From Bizionia myxarmorum (GTDB taxonomy: Bacteria > Bacteroidota > Bacteroidia > Flavobacteriales > Flavobacteriaceae): a stretch of DNA of 64,000 bases. Under the pieces are notes generated by a model. The model was not told where the DNA came from. It was given only the letters and a program-made list of their open reading frames with translations, and ran no database searches. The DNA is taken from NCBI RefSeq assembly GCF_008086205.1, contig NZ_VSKK01000001.1, positions 1,302,001-1,366,000 of the forward strand, given 5' to 3'. Below, one piece after another: positions 27,748 through 37,449 of this stretch. The position numbers and the translations under genes were made by a program. Position 1 is the first letter of the stretch. Every line of letters begins with the position of its first letter.

Positions 27748-28455
27748 ATGAAAAAACGTATTAAAAACATAATTGAAATTAATGATAATTTAGAAAGTAA
27801 AATTTTTGCTTTTGCCATTCAACTATTAATTTTAATATCTATTGTTACCTTTACGTTAGAAACCGAGCCCGATTTGGAACCAACCACGCGTAAAATTTTA
27901 CGCGTTATTGAAACCTTTAGTGTTATTATATTTACGTTTGAATACATTTTCCGTATTTATGTAGCGGATAGCAAACGCAAATTCGTTTTCAGTTTCTTTG
28001 GTATTATTGATTTGTTCGCTATTGTACCTTTCTATTTATCCTTTGGAATCGATTTACGTTCGTTGCGTGCGTTGAGACTTTTAAGACTGTTCCGCGTGCT
28101 GAAATTGGTGCGCTATAACAAAGCTTTAAATGATTTCATTTTTGCTATAAAATCTGCCAAAGAACAAATAATCCTATTCCTATTTATCACTTTAATTTTA
28201 ATATACTTTTCGGCTGTTGGCATTTACTATTTTGAAGGTCAAGCGCAGCCTGAACACTTCCGTTCTATTTTTGATAGTCTTTGGTGGGCCATTATTACGT
28301 TAACAACCGTTGGCTATGGCGATGTTTACCCAATAACCGTTGGAGGAAAAGTGTTTACCTTTATCATTTTACTGATTGGTTTGGGGATTGTGGCTATTCC
28401 AACAGGTATTATTTCCTCGGCTTTAACCAAATCCGTAGATAGTAAAACTGAATAA
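27748..28455 (+). CDS. voltage-gated potassium channel-like ion transporter
   Basis: This 235-residue protein has six transmembrane segments in the Kv pattern. S4 carries regularly spaced arginines in LRSLRALRLLRLFRVLKLVR. The pore loop has the potassium selectivity filter in LTTVGYGDVYPIT. The pore-lining S6 (VFTFIILLIGLGIVAIPTGI) follows. There is no cytoplasmic RCK or cyclic-nucleotide domain. It should conduct potassium across the inner membrane in response to voltage, by family analogy. It lies 6 bp after obgE and 23 bp before the DUF4136 gene. Confidence 0.92.
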   Translation: MKKRIKNIIEINDNLESKIFAFAIQLLILISIVTFTLETEPDLEPTTRKILRVIETFSVIIFTFEYIFRIYVADSKRKFVFSFFGIIDLFAIVPFYLSFGIDLRSLRALRLLRLFRVLKLVRYNKALNDFIFAIKSAKEQIILFLFITLILIYFSAVGIYYFEGQAQPEHFRSIFDSLWWAIITLTTVGYGDVYPITVGGKVFTFIILLIGLGIVAIPTGIISSALTKSVDSKTE

Positions 28456-28478
28456 TTTTCGTATATTTAAAATAAAAA

Positions 28479-28985
28479 ATGAAAATATTTCAAGCCCTAA
28501 TTCTAGCCTTGCTACTAACTTCTTGTGGCGTTTCCGTAAATTACGATTACGAAAAAGGTACAGACTTCACCCAATACAAAACCTATAATTATTTTGATAA
28601 TATGGAAACCGGTTTGAGTGAATTGGATTCTAAACGTTTTTTTGAGGTTTTAGATACTTCACTTCAAAGCAAAGGCTTTGTGCTTTCTGAAACTCCAGAT
28701 TTTATTATTGATGTAAAAAGTAGAACCTTTCAAACGCCACAATCCAGTTCAGTTGGAATGGGTGTTGGGTCAGGTGGCGGAGGCGTTTCAGTTGGTATTC
28801 CTATAGGTCAGAATTCCGTTTCCCGACGTATTATATTAGATTTTGTAGACGCTAATAATCAGCAGCTATTTTGGCAAGGTGTAAGCAGTGAACCATCGGC
28901 TCCTGCAAATTCGCCAGAAGCACGTTCTGCACAATTTCAAAAAGTTGTTTTGAAACTACTAGAGAAATATCCGCCTAAAAAATAA
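28479..28985 (+). CDS. DUF4136 lipoprotein
   Basis: The 168-residue protein has a lipoprotein signal (LALLLTSCGVSV, acylated cysteine 16). A DUF4136 domain follows, with YDYEKGTDFTQYKTYNYF near the N-terminus and RRIILDFVDANNQQLFWQGV near the C-terminus. A glycine-rich loop lies at GMGVGSGGGGVSVGIPIG. The family is widespread in Bacteroidetes envelopes and has no known function. Its last 11 bp overlap the 3' end of the convergent M64 peptidase gene. Confidence 0.8.
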   Translation: MKIFQALILALLLTSCGVSVNYDYEKGTDFTQYKTYNYFDNMETGLSELDSKRFFEVLDTSLQSKGFVLSETPDFIIDVKSRTFQTPQSSSVGMGVGSGGGGVSVGIPIGQNSVSRRIILDFVDANNQQLFWQGVSSEPSAPANSPEARSAQFQKVVLKLLEKYPPKK

Positions 28986-30378
28986 ATCTATTTTTCACAA
29001 TCTTTTTGCGTGCTAATAACAAGGAGTCACTGTAGAAATTAGCGATATATATTCCAGCAGCTTGCTGATTTAAATTTATCGTGTTTGTTTTTCCAGCCTC
29101 CAAATTGGTAGACAAAACCTGTTTGCCGTCCATACTGGTTAATTCTAATCGTAAAGATGTCGTGTGAAAACTATCAAACTTTACAAAAAGTTGATTGCTT
29201 GTTGGGTTTGGATATAAGCTCAATGAAAATGCGTTTTCTTCAGCTTGAATATCTGTAATACCTAAAGTACTGTTGTCTATATTCCAGGTTACCACATTGA
29301 CATGAATTGTTTGGTGATCATCAATTCGCAGAAAATCACTGTTATCTGAAACCACCACTGAAAGGCTGTTTAAACCGTCGTTTAAATCTGTTTCAAGTAC
29401 TGAAACCATACTAACATTCGTGTCGAAAATAGTACCGTTTAAGGTCCAAGAATTCTCCAACGAATTAGTAGTTGGGTTTATAAGTGTTAGATTAAAATCA
29501 ATAGGAAAAATTGGGTTTTCAACCGTTAAACTAGATGGTGAAAAACTATCAATTGGCGATATTAAATCGTGAATCTTCTCAATTATGCCTTCTTTACAAA
29601 CCGCACAAAAAGGACTTCCTAAATAACGCATTTTACAATTTTGATGAGGTCTGTACCAAGAAGCACAACTTCCAGATGCACAATAACGGTATATTCCTAC
29701 ACCAGTGGTTCCCATCCAATTGGTCCATTTCACTAAAGCTGGATCAGTAATTTGAGTCATATTAATGCCTTCTTCCGCTAACGCGTCACCAGGATAATAT
29801 TCATCTTTTAAATTTACTAAAGAATGTCCTATTTCATGAATGGCAATTTCTTCAGCACTAGAGCCTGTTGCCGAAACGGGGAACTGGCCGCCACTTCCGC
29901 CATAATAGGTTTCATTAACTAAAATTAAAGCCTGATCATATTCTGGAAAATTAGTTGCTAAAACGCTCAATATTAAATCATACTCTGGAGCAAATAATAA
30001 ACGGTGAAATCCATAACCATCATAAGTGCTACCAAAGAAATTATCTACAGATTTTATGGGTTGTGTTGCACAACCTGCATCTGCAGTATTTTGCGGATGC
30101 GAGGCACCACTTTCATTAGAAATAACTTTTATAATGTGCACATTAAAATAATCAGCATACTGTGAAAACGGCGACTGGCCAAAGAAATCATTTGAAAAAT
30201 TTAAAGCATGGTCACGAAATGTAGTCATCTCGCTTTCGGTGTAACCATCACCTAAAATAACAATGTTAATACGTTTATCATTATCACCAGCATATTTAAT
30301 AGTTTCAACTTCAAAAGTTTGAGAAAATGCTAATGCTGCAAAAAGGCAGAATGATAAGGGAAGTAGTATTTTTTTCAT
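28975..30378 (-). CDS. M64-family (IgA-peptidase type) secreted metallopeptidase with T9SS type A sorting domain
   Basis: The protein has 467 residues with a signal peptide ending ALAFSQ. The core (GDNDKRINIVILGDGYTESE near residue 35, and the zinc motif EIAIHEIGHSLVNLKDEY near residue 185) matches peptidase family M64, named for Clostridium ramosum IgA peptidase. The C-terminal 75 residues (LSLYPNPTSNQLFVKF, then QQAAGIYIANFYSDSLLLAR) are a type A T9SS sorting domain, so it reaches the cell surface or medium. The substrate is unknown; cleavage of IgA is not implied for an environmental flavobacterium. It follows the 157-residue secreted protein by 5 bp and is surely cotranscribed. Confidence 0.88.
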   Translation of the reverse strand: MKKILLPLSFCLFAALAFSQTFEVETIKYAGDNDKRINIVILGDGYTESEMTTFRDHALNFSNDFFGQSPFSQYADYFNVHIIKVISNESGASHPQNTADAGCATQPIKSVDNFFGSTYDGYGFHRLLFAPEYDLILSVLATNFPEYDQALILVNETYYGGSGGQFPVSATGSSAEEIAIHEIGHSLVNLKDEYYPGDALAEEGINMTQITDPALVKWTNWMGTTGVGIYRYCASGSCASWYRPHQNCKMRYLGSPFCAVCKEGIIEKIHDLISPIDSFSPSSLTVENPIFPIDFNLTLINPTTNSLENSWTLNGTIFDTNVSMVSVLETDLNDGLNSLSVVVSDNSDFLRIDDHQTIHVNVVTWNIDNSTLGITDIQAEENAFSLSLYPNPTSNQLFVKFDSFHTTSLRLELTSMDGKQVLSTNLEAGKTNTINLNQQAAGIYIANFYSDSLLLARKKIVKNRFIF

Positions 30379-30383
30379 AACAA

Positions 30384-30857
30384 TTAAAGCTTGAGCATTA
30401 TATAATTGATGGTGTCAGAATTAGCAATAATATGCATACGTACAAATTTAGCTGCGCTAGTGTAAGGCATTCTGAAAGTGAAATCGGTTTTATCCAATGA
30501 AATTGAACGTTTTTCCAAATCACCAGAGTCGTTTACAAACTCAATAATTTTTTCTAATGGATTTTCTATGTAAAGATTTTCAATAACATTTAAATCGGCA
30601 TCTAATAATTCACACACTAAATTTCCTTTTTTATTGAGCGCTTTTTCCGCATGAAAACCTTTAATCCGACCCTTGGCTAAAATAGTTTTCTTGTATTCTA
30701 AATTAGAAGCTGCTTTAGAAGTTTTAGATATGTGATAGGTTAGAAAAACCATGCTATCTGTTGCTTTTTCAGTCTGCTGAATTAACGGACTGCTTTGCGC
30801 GAGAACAGTTGTGTTTACCGCAAAAAGGATTATTATTATAATAAGGGTATGTTTCAT
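30384..30857 (-). CDS. unrecognised secreted protein, operon partner of the M64 peptidase
   Basis: I do not recognise the family. It has 157 residues and a signal peptide (MKHTLIIIIILFAVNTTVLAQ). The rest is mixed beta/alpha with no cysteine-rich or enzyme-like motif; a possible beta-sandwich feature is LDKTDFTFRMPYTSAAKFVRM. Stop to start spacing of 5 bp with the M64 peptidase gene suggests a linked role, for example chaperone, inhibitor or partner, but that is inference from spacing only. Confidence 0.65.
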   Translation of the reverse strand: MKHTLIIIIILFAVNTTVLAQSSPLIQQTEKATDSMVFLTYHISKTSKAASNLEYKKTILAKGRIKGFHAEKALNKKGNLVCELLDADLNVIENLYIENPLEKIIEFVNDSGDLEKRSISLDKTDFTFRMPYTSAAKFVRMHIIANSDTINYIMLKL

Positions 30858-30940
30858 GAGTAATAGCTTAATTTATAAAGCGATAAAAATAGTGTTTTCA
30901 TTTATAAGTCATTACATGTTTTATGATATATAAGATTAAT

Positions 30941-33900
30941 TTAATCTACTGAAATACGTACGCCTTCACTATGACTAGTAAATTCTGGAGCATACATACT
31001 TTGAATAGTTGTAATACCATTACTCATATTACCCGCATTATTAACCCGTAAATCATACTCGAAAACATAAACGCCTTTTGGTAATAAGTCGAAAAAGAAA
31101 TTTGTGCTGGCATCTTTCGTGCTTTCATAATAGCCCAAACCAGCTTGCCATTTGTATTCGGAAAGCACATTTACAGGTTCTAATCCAGCCGCACGCATAT
31201 CTTTCATGTGAATGAATTCCATGTCACGATCACTTCGTAATTCAATACGTACTCGAACCAAATCGCCTACTTTCAAGGCTGTTTCAGGAGTTATTTCTGA
31301 AATAACTTCACCGGAATCTGTATTCGTTTTTATGAAAAGTTTTTTCTTCAATTCTAGTGGTGTTTTTGCTGTTGAAATCTTATCTAAATCTTCAAAATAT
31401 TGCCAGTATAAACTTCCCCAAGCAATACCATCGCCTGTTTTAGTTAGTGTAACATTGGCCATTTCTGAATTTATTTCAGATCCCTTCCAAGAGGTTTTAT
31501 AATAACCCGTTCCTGCTTCCACTTTTACGGCTTCTAGTTTTGAAGGCTCAATTTTCTTATTTCCAATTAAAACAGTAACGGCATCTGTTACTGATAACCA
31601 ATCACTGCCTTGCAATAAAAGTGCATAAACGGCTTCACTTGTAGCTTTCGTAGATTCCCATTTGTTGGTTTGCTTATTTTTTAACAACCACATTTTGAGG
31701 TTATCAATATCATTTAGATTCTTAGCTTCACTTTGAATGCTAGGACCAACTTCTGAAAACACTTCAACCATCAAGGCTTGCGTTTCAATGGGTGCTTGGT
31801 ACCAATGCCAAGATGCTTTGTTATCTTTCCAATACATGCCTAATTCTTCATTAGTAATACTGTTTTCTTTTAAAGAATTTAAAATTTTAGCGGCGGTTTT
31901 ATCGGCTTTGTTTCTATGCGAAATAAGCGCCATTAAACCCTTGGCATATAAAGAACGTGACAACCAATATTTTTCAATTTGCGTCATATAATAAGCCGAA
32001 ATATCTTTGACTTCCTGACTTTGTTGTAATTCAGGAAAAAAGCTTCGCATATATAAATAATGCAGTTGCGTATAACTTAAATGATCCTTGCTTAAATCGA
32101 TATCTTTTTGATATTTCTTTAAATCTTTATATTCTTTTACAAAGGCATCATCCAAATAGTGAACGGCATTGTAAATCATTTCGGATACTTGATCATTTTC
32201 TTTAATGGCATTTAATTTATCTAAATGTCCGAAGCCCGTTATAATATGCTGGGTTATAAAACGGTTTTCACGACCGCCTTTAAACCAAGGCCAAGCACCC
32301 GATTCCATTTGGCTTTGTTCTAATTTACCTAATGCATTTTGCAATTCGTTTGTCATTTTATTCAAGTCGAATAAAAGTGCAATACGTTTTTTCTGTTCCG
32401 TTTCACTTTGAGCATCGCGCAACCAAGGTGTTTCTTGAATTAAAATACTTTTTAAATCCTGATTTTTTTCTAAATTAGACAGTAAAGCATCTGAATTTTT
32501 CCATTGATTAAAAACGTCTTGAATACGCGGATTGCTGTTTGCTATATGACTTGCCAACGCGTTTGCGTAATAACGACTAAAAGTCTGCTCATTACAGTCA
32601 TAAGGATATTCCATTAAATAAGGAAGTGCCTGAACTGCATACCAAGCGGGATTAGAGGTTATTTCAAGTGTTAAATTGTGGTTTTTTAAGGTTGTAGACC
32701 TATTCGACTTCAACTTATTTAAAGTAAATGTTTTGGTTTCGTTGCTTTTAATCCACATAGGCAAGGTTTCGGTTACCAACATTCTGTTTGATAAAACCGG
32801 CATGGCATTTTGTTCGCCATCACTAAAGTCTCCTGATTTGGCCACTATTTTATATTGAACAGCATTTACAGTATCGGGAATTGATAAATTCCAAGAAACT
32901 TGTGTATTGCCTTTGGCGTCTACTTCAAAGCTTTTCGTGTTGTTTGTGTTTCCTAAAATAGCATCAATTGGTTTTCCTGTTATGGCATCTATTAATTGAA
33001 GTTGGGCTTGACCTGTTAATTTTTCGTTAGAAAGATTGGCGATTTTTGTACTAATAGTAATATCATCACCATGACGTAAAAACCTTGGTGCATTTGGTAT
33101 AACCATCAAATCTTTTTGAGTTACGGTTTCCAGACTCGTTATTTGACTTTCCAATGTTTTTGTATGCGCCAATAGTTGTAATTTCCATTTGGTTAATGCT
33201 TCTGGCGTGGTAAAGCTAAAACTGACATGACCTTCAGAATCCGTTTGTAATTGCGGAAAGAAAAAAGCCGTTTCTTGGAGGTTTTTGCGGACTTTAACTT
33301 GAGTAAAATTATCTTTCTTTGTAGTAACTATTATAACACCATTTGCACCTTGAGATCCATAAAGCGCCGTTCCATTGGCACCTTTAAGAATATTTGTGGA
33401 CTCAATACTTTCCGGAGCTAAACTGGTCAAAGTTTCAGCACTGGATATGACACCATCAATTACTATCAGGGCTTGATTAGCTCCAGTCATAGAACGATTT
33501 CCTCTCAATACAATTTTTGTTTCGGCATTAGAATCAGCTTTATCTGAATTTATTACTAATCCTGAAACTTTCCCTTGTAAACTTTCAACAACATTACCTT
33601 CAGTAGCGGTCATATCATACACGCGATCAATGTATAAATTATGGCTATCACCCAAATAAAAGCCAAACCAATTTAATTGGTCATAAGCTTGATGCGGGAA
33701 AATACCCATAAATCGTGGTCCATTTTGGGTTCTAAAATTTAGTATTCCAAAACTATACCCAGCTTGTCTTCTGCCTTGCGCTTGATACATTGGTTTTTCT
33801 AAAGGAGTAAATGTCCAATTGTGTGGTTGAAATTGATTTAGAGATGCATCATACATGCTGGCTAAAATTTCAGCAGCCACTTTATCGCCTTTTGGTCCTT

Positions 33901-36900
33901 TAATTTTAAATGCCCAAGTTTCGTCCGCTCCCGGTTGTAGTTTATCTCTAAAGGTGGTGGTTTCAATTTCTAAATCTGTTTTAGGATAGGGAACCGAAAT
34001 AATTTCTGAACCAGAAACATAACTATTCGAGAATGCGAAACTATAATGCACGGCAAAACCACCAAAATCAGCTTCAGTAACAGGAATTTCAAGTGATTTC
34101 TTATTATTGTTAAGTGTTAAGAGATAGGTATTAATAGTTTTTCTGTCTTTATCAATATCAATGGTAACCACCAAATTCTGGGCAGCAGAACCAATAGTTA
34201 AAACCACATTTTCTGTTGGGTGATACTGATTTTTATTAGTTGTAATAGTGAATAAGGCCTTATCAGCAACTGTTTTATCTAGATGGCTATATAAACTTGT
34301 TTTAGCTTCTGCCTTAACAGCCTGACCAAATTTATCGGTGCTTTCCAAAACAAGGATATACTGGCCAGAATCCCACTTTTTAATAGTTCCTAATGCGATG
34401 GTTTTCGACTTTTCCGTATTAAAATTACTTTCAAAAACCAATTCGCTTTTTTTCCAATTGTTTAAATTAGCTTCTTCTGCATAAGCATCATGCGGGAATT
34501 TCGCTTTAAAATCTTCTTCTGAAAGCATCTTATAATCTGGAGTTTCCCAAGAATTATTACGCAATACAAATTCTGGCGCTTTAAGCTTAAATATTTTTAA
34601 GGTTCCTGTAGCGGGTACAAATTCACCATTTAAGTTTTTAGTGTCTATTTCTATGCTATGTTTTTTATCTGTTTTATCCAATTTATCAGCTACAGAAATA
34701 GAAGCAGTCATTGCATGATAACCTACATTTACAACGGTAGTGCTACTTCTGGTTTCACCATTTATATCGGTAACATCTGCGGTGACTTCATAATTAAAAA
34801 TCGGTAAACTGCTTTTGTCGACGCTGTTGTCTGGTAGGGCTTTAAAAGTAATTTCAAATTCGCCTTTATCATTAGTGCTGCTTTCACCATGAGTAATTTC
34901 CTGCGGCTCACTATTAAAGGAAGGGCGATACCAGTAATACCAATCTGGATATTGTACTTTTCTATGAACTTTATAAACCACTTTGGCATTCGTAATATTA
35001 CTGCCAGCGTAAGCCAATGCATTGCCTTTTACGGTTATAGAATCGTTAATTTTAAAAGTTTCTGAAATAGGGTTAAATTTGGTTTCAAATTTTGGACGTT
35101 TATATTCTTCCACTGAAAAATAGCTTTCAGATCTTCCTAAATGATGCGATTTTCCTATTAAACGAATATTATATTGTCCAGTTAAACCCGTATTTGGCAA
35201 AATAAATTCACCTGACACAGAACCGTATTCATTTGTTTTTAAGCTTAATCGTTTTAATTCTTCACCGTTAACATTGTATAAAACGGCATCCGTTTCCTCA
35301 TTTGTTAAAATTTCAGATTTTGCATCTATTGTTTTAATTAAAATTCCTTTAAAATAAGCCGTTTGACCCGGTCTATAAATACTTCTGTCGGTGAACAGAA
35401 AGCCTTTATAAGCCGTTTTATTTTTAGTATGTTTGAATTCTGAATTAATATGATAATCTCCAAAATGAGCCGTTTCCGTTTTTGAATTGGCTACCACTTT
35501 TATGTGTGTCCAACGCTCTTGATTTTTAATGATTTCAACCATTCCTTTTGAATCGGTAATGAAGGTTTTAGAAAGATTACCCCCATTATAATTCTTTTTA
35601 TATGAAATTTTCACAGTAAGATTCGGAATGGGCTGTCCGTTTAATCTGTTGATAAACTGGTAGGTTTGCTTGTCGTTTTCAGATTTATCAACCAAAGCAA
35701 TATTTGTAACCTGCAATGCTTGAATGGCGAAAGTACCTTCTGTATTATTCGTGCTGGCCATTACAATATAACGTCCATTTTCCACGGCCGGTAAAAGCAC
35801 TTCTATTTGGTGTTGTTGATAATCGCCTTCATTTTTTAAGCTCGCTTCCCAAGTTTTAGAAACCTGTAATTTTTTGATGAATGCTAACTGCTCATCATCT
35901 CGATACATATTGCTAAAGGCTTCGAATTCCTTTTCATTGACTTTGAACGTTTTAAAACTTAAGGTTTTGAAATTAGTATAGGTTACCAACATTCTAGCCT
36001 CCTGTTGTAGTGGAAGATTTATTTCAGTTTTTAATTGTAAACTCTGTAACTGAATCTCCTGTTGTAAAACTTGACATTTTTCGGCGCCAATGCTATTAGG
36101 GAATTTCGCTATTACTTTTGCACATAACTCATAAGCATCTTTAATTTTCCATTGTAAATTATCATTTGCCTTTGGATCGTAATTAGCACCTTGATCTTGC
36201 CATAATTGAGCAATTTCGAAATCGTATAAAGCGGATTCTTCGGAAGTATTGGCAGAACTTGCCGCTTGTAGCGTTTTCAAAAATAATTCCTCTTTATTGG
36301 TGAAAGAAGCGTTTTCAAAAACGAATTTTAGTCTGGCAATGTCTAAATCTACTAAAGCCTTAGTATCTGAATCTTTTAAATGAAATTGAATCAACTTCTG
36401 ATAAATTTTCAAGGCTTGTAATTGTAATGATGTACTATCTTTTGAAGTAAATTTTAATTGAGAGAAGGTTTTGTTAGGACTTAAAAATTCAGGTGAATCT
36501 ATTTTAAATTTATAAGATGGTTTACTGATACTATTTTCATCTGTTTTAAAGAAATCTATGGCATTATTTGCTAGTAAATCGTAAAGGGTTGGTCTAAATT
36601 GCTTGGAATTTTTTTGCTCTTGAATGATGTCTTTAAAATCAGAAACAGATGTTTTTTGAAGAATAATTTCATCGGTTAAAGATTGATTATAATGAAATTG
36701 AATTTCTGCAAATAGCGTTTCCAAATCCCAAGTTCTGAAATCGGTTTCATCTACTTTTTCTGACGTTTTTGTGCGCTCATAAAATTTCCAACGGTTCTGT
36801 TGAAAATACTGCCAATACATGGTGGCTAGCATATTTTCTAAAATATTTTTAGTTGGCGCTTGGCTTCCAGCTATTTCATTTTTAAAGTCGGAAATAATCT

Positions 36901-37150
36901 GTAATTGCGCATCTTCTTCAAGCGTCAGGGAATACTTGCTTTTATACAATAAAGATTTAATAATCTGTGATTTGTTGTTTTCATGTTTTGCTTTAGCTGA
37001 AATTTTGGATACCATTTCCATAGCTGACTTGCTCAATCCGTCATTTTCTAGTTTTTCAACTTGTTTCCATAAAATAGTATAATCGGTGTTTTGCGCTTCG
37101 GTAAAATTGGCGAAAAGTATAATCATTAAAAGTGTTGTCAGCTGTTTCAT
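30941..37150 (-). CDS. alpha-2-macroglobulin family protein with an embedded TonB-receptor plug domain
   Basis: The protein has 2069 residues from the ATG at 37150, which gives a signal peptide (LLMIILFANFTEAQ); an upstream in-frame start at 37195 is unlikely. A helical N-terminal region (about 25-460) precedes macroglobulin domains, with MG2 near residue 585 (TDRSIYRPGQTAYFKG). Residues 1191-1278 are a TonB-dependent receptor plug (LQGKVSGL to GVIIVTTK). The alpha-2-macroglobulin core follows (AFFFPQLQTDSEGHVSF, TTPEALTKWKLQLLA). The thioester motif CNEQ lies near residue 1515 in YPYDCNEQTFSRYY, then the thioester and C-terminal MG domains. Bacterial relatives trap proteases in the periplasm or envelope. 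A plug inside one is odd. It is a single-gene unit. Confidence 0.9.
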   Translation of the reverse strand: MKQLTTLLMIILFANFTEAQNTDYTILWKQVEKLENDGLSKSAMEMVSKISAKAKHENNKSQIIKSLLYKSKYSLTLEEDAQLQIISDFKNEIAGSQAPTKNILENMLATMYWQYFQQNRWKFYERTKTSEKVDETDFRTWDLETLFAEIQFHYNQSLTDEIILQKTSVSDFKDIIQEQKNSKQFRPTLYDLLANNAIDFFKTDENSISKPSYKFKIDSPEFLSPNKTFSQLKFTSKDSTSLQLQALKIYQKLIQFHLKDSDTKALVDLDIARLKFVFENASFTNKEELFLKTLQAASSANTSEESALYDFEIAQLWQDQGANYDPKANDNLQWKIKDAYELCAKVIAKFPNSIGAEKCQVLQQEIQLQSLQLKTEINLPLQQEARMLVTYTNFKTLSFKTFKVNEKEFEAFSNMYRDDEQLAFIKKLQVSKTWEASLKNEGDYQQHQIEVLLPAVENGRYIVMASTNNTEGTFAIQALQVTNIALVDKSENDKQTYQFINRLNGQPIPNLTVKISYKKNYNGGNLSKTFITDSKGMVEIIKNQERWTHIKVVANSKTETAHFGDYHINSEFKHTKNKTAYKGFLFTDRSIYRPGQTAYFKGILIKTIDAKSEILTNEETDAVLYNVNGEELKRLSLKTNEYGSVSGEFILPNTGLTGQYNIRLIGKSHHLGRSESYFSVEEYKRPKFETKFNPISETFKINDSITVKGNALAYAGSNITNAKVVYKVHRKVQYPDWYYWYRPSFNSEPQEITHGESSTNDKGEFEITFKALPDNSVDKSSLPIFNYEVTADVTDINGETRSSTTVVNVGYHAMTASISVADKLDKTDKKHSIEIDTKNLNGEFVPATGTLKIFKLKAPEFVLRNNSWETPDYKMLSEEDFKAKFPHDAYAEEANLNNWKKSELVFESNFNTEKSKTIALGTIKKWDSGQYILVLESTDKFGQAVKAEAKTSLYSHLDKTVADKALFTITTNKNQYHPTENVVLTIGSAAQNLVVTIDIDKDRKTINTYLLTLNNNKKSLEIPVTEADFGGFAVHYSFAFSNSYVSGSEIISVPYPKTDLEIETTTFRDKLQPGADETWAFKIKGPKGDKVAAEILASMYDASLNQFQPHNWTFTPLEKPMYQAQGRRQAGYSFGILNFRTQNGPRFMGIFPHQAYDQLNWFGFYLGDSHNLYIDRVYDMTATEGNVVESLQGKVSGLVINSDKADSNAETKIVLRGNRSMTGANQALIVIDGVISSAETLTSLAPESIESTNILKGANGTALYGSQGANGVIIVTTKKDNFTQVKVRKNLQETAFFFPQLQTDSEGHVSFSFTTPEALTKWKLQLLAHTKTLESQITSLETVTQKDLMVIPNAPRFLRHGDDITISTKIANLSNEKLTGQAQLQLIDAITGKPIDAILGNTNNTKSFEVDAKGNTQVSWNLSIPDTVNAVQYKIVAKSGDFSDGEQNAMPVLSNRMLVTETLPMWIKSNETKTFTLNKLKSNRSTTLKNHNLTLEITSNPAWYAVQALPYLMEYPYDCNEQTFSRYYANALASHIANSNPRIQDVFNQWKNSDALLSNLEKNQDLKSILIQETPWLRDAQSETEQKKRIALLFDLNKMTNELQNALGKLEQSQMESGAWPWFKGGRENRFITQHIITGFGHLDKLNAIKENDQVSEMIYNAVHYLDDAFVKEYKDLKKYQKDIDLSKDHLSYTQLHYLYMRSFFPELQQSQEVKDISAYYMTQIEKYWLSRSLYAKGLMALISHRNKADKTAAKILNSLKENSITNEELGMYWKDNKASWHWYQAPIETQALMVEVFSEVGPSIQSEAKNLNDIDNLKMWLLKNKQTNKWESTKATSEAVYALLLQGSDWLSVTDAVTVLIGNKKIEPSKLEAVKVEAGTGYYKTSWKGSEINSEMANVTLTKTGDGIAWGSLYWQYFEDLDKISTAKTPLELKKKLFIKTNTDSGEVISEITPETALKVGDLVRVRIELRSDRDMEFIHMKDMRAAGLEPVNVLSEYKWQAGLGYYESTKDASTNFFFDLLPKGVYVFEYDLRVNNAGNMSNGITTIQSMYAPEFTSHSEGVRISVD
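33317..33580 (-). other. TonB-plug domain coding segment inside the alpha-2-macroglobulin gene
   Basis: These 88 codons align without gaps to codons 143-230 of the SusC gene (55699-55962), with 63 identical residues counted by hand. The strongest blocks are NQALIVIDGVISSA and ALYGSQG. The reading frame is continuous through both junctions, so this is not an assembly break or a frameshift. Confidence 0.9.
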
Positions 37151-37425
37151 GTATATTATCTTATTGCTATTCCTTGATGTTATGGGGTTTAGCATTGGTT
37201 AAAATTACGCATTTCAAAATGGATTTCCATATTTTATTGGAAGCCGTTTGAAGGCGTTTTTATTTCTCAAAGGTTACATTCAAAAGTTGTTCCAAAAAAG
37301 TGATAATGGGTAAATACGATGTTTGGTTTCGTGAGTTGAGGGTTTGGGGTAGGGAGCAAAGCGTTTAAGATTAGATAATATTTGCTTCTGTAAAAGCGTT
37401 AATACCAAATATGCATTGGAAAAGG
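37151..37425. other. divergent intergenic region with a G-rich tract
   Basis: This gap separates the divergent alpha-2-macroglobulin and TPR genes. The plus strand holds GAGGGTTTGGGGTAGGGAG at 37338-37356, with three G tracts, unusual in this AT-rich DNA. The stretch near 37240-37263 has a weak GCC/GGC hairpin. No RNA gene or open reading frame was recognised. For the macroglobulin promoter I see only near-consensus TAATTTTA on the minus strand. Confidence 0.4.
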
Positions 37426-37433
37426 TATATTTG
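37426..37433 (+). promoter_or_regulatory. -7 box for the TPR gene
   Basis: TATATTTG matches TAnnTTTG, 16 nt before the ATG at 37450. No -33 TTG at the usual spacing. Confidence 0.4.
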
Positions 37434-37449
37434 ACTAATTGAAAATGGT

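Noticed and set aside
28479-28985. The DUF4136 gene as part of the M64 peptidase transcription unit.
   Set aside because: It runs on the opposite strand and only overlaps the peptidase gene at its 3' end.
33317-33580. An assembly chimera or frameshift joining the macroglobulin to a SusC gene.
   Set aside because: The frame is continuous, the flanking domains are in their normal order and the 88-residue segment differs in sequence from the local SusC, so it is a real, diverged domain.
34762-35022. A separate minus-strand reading frame inside the macroglobulin gene.
   Set aside because: It overlaps the macroglobulin in another frame and has no recognisable domain or start signal, so it is a shadow.
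37338-37356. A strong G-quadruplex at the G-rich tract.
   Set aside because: Only three tracts of three or more G exist, so a full three-layer quadruplex is not possible; kept as a low-interest note.
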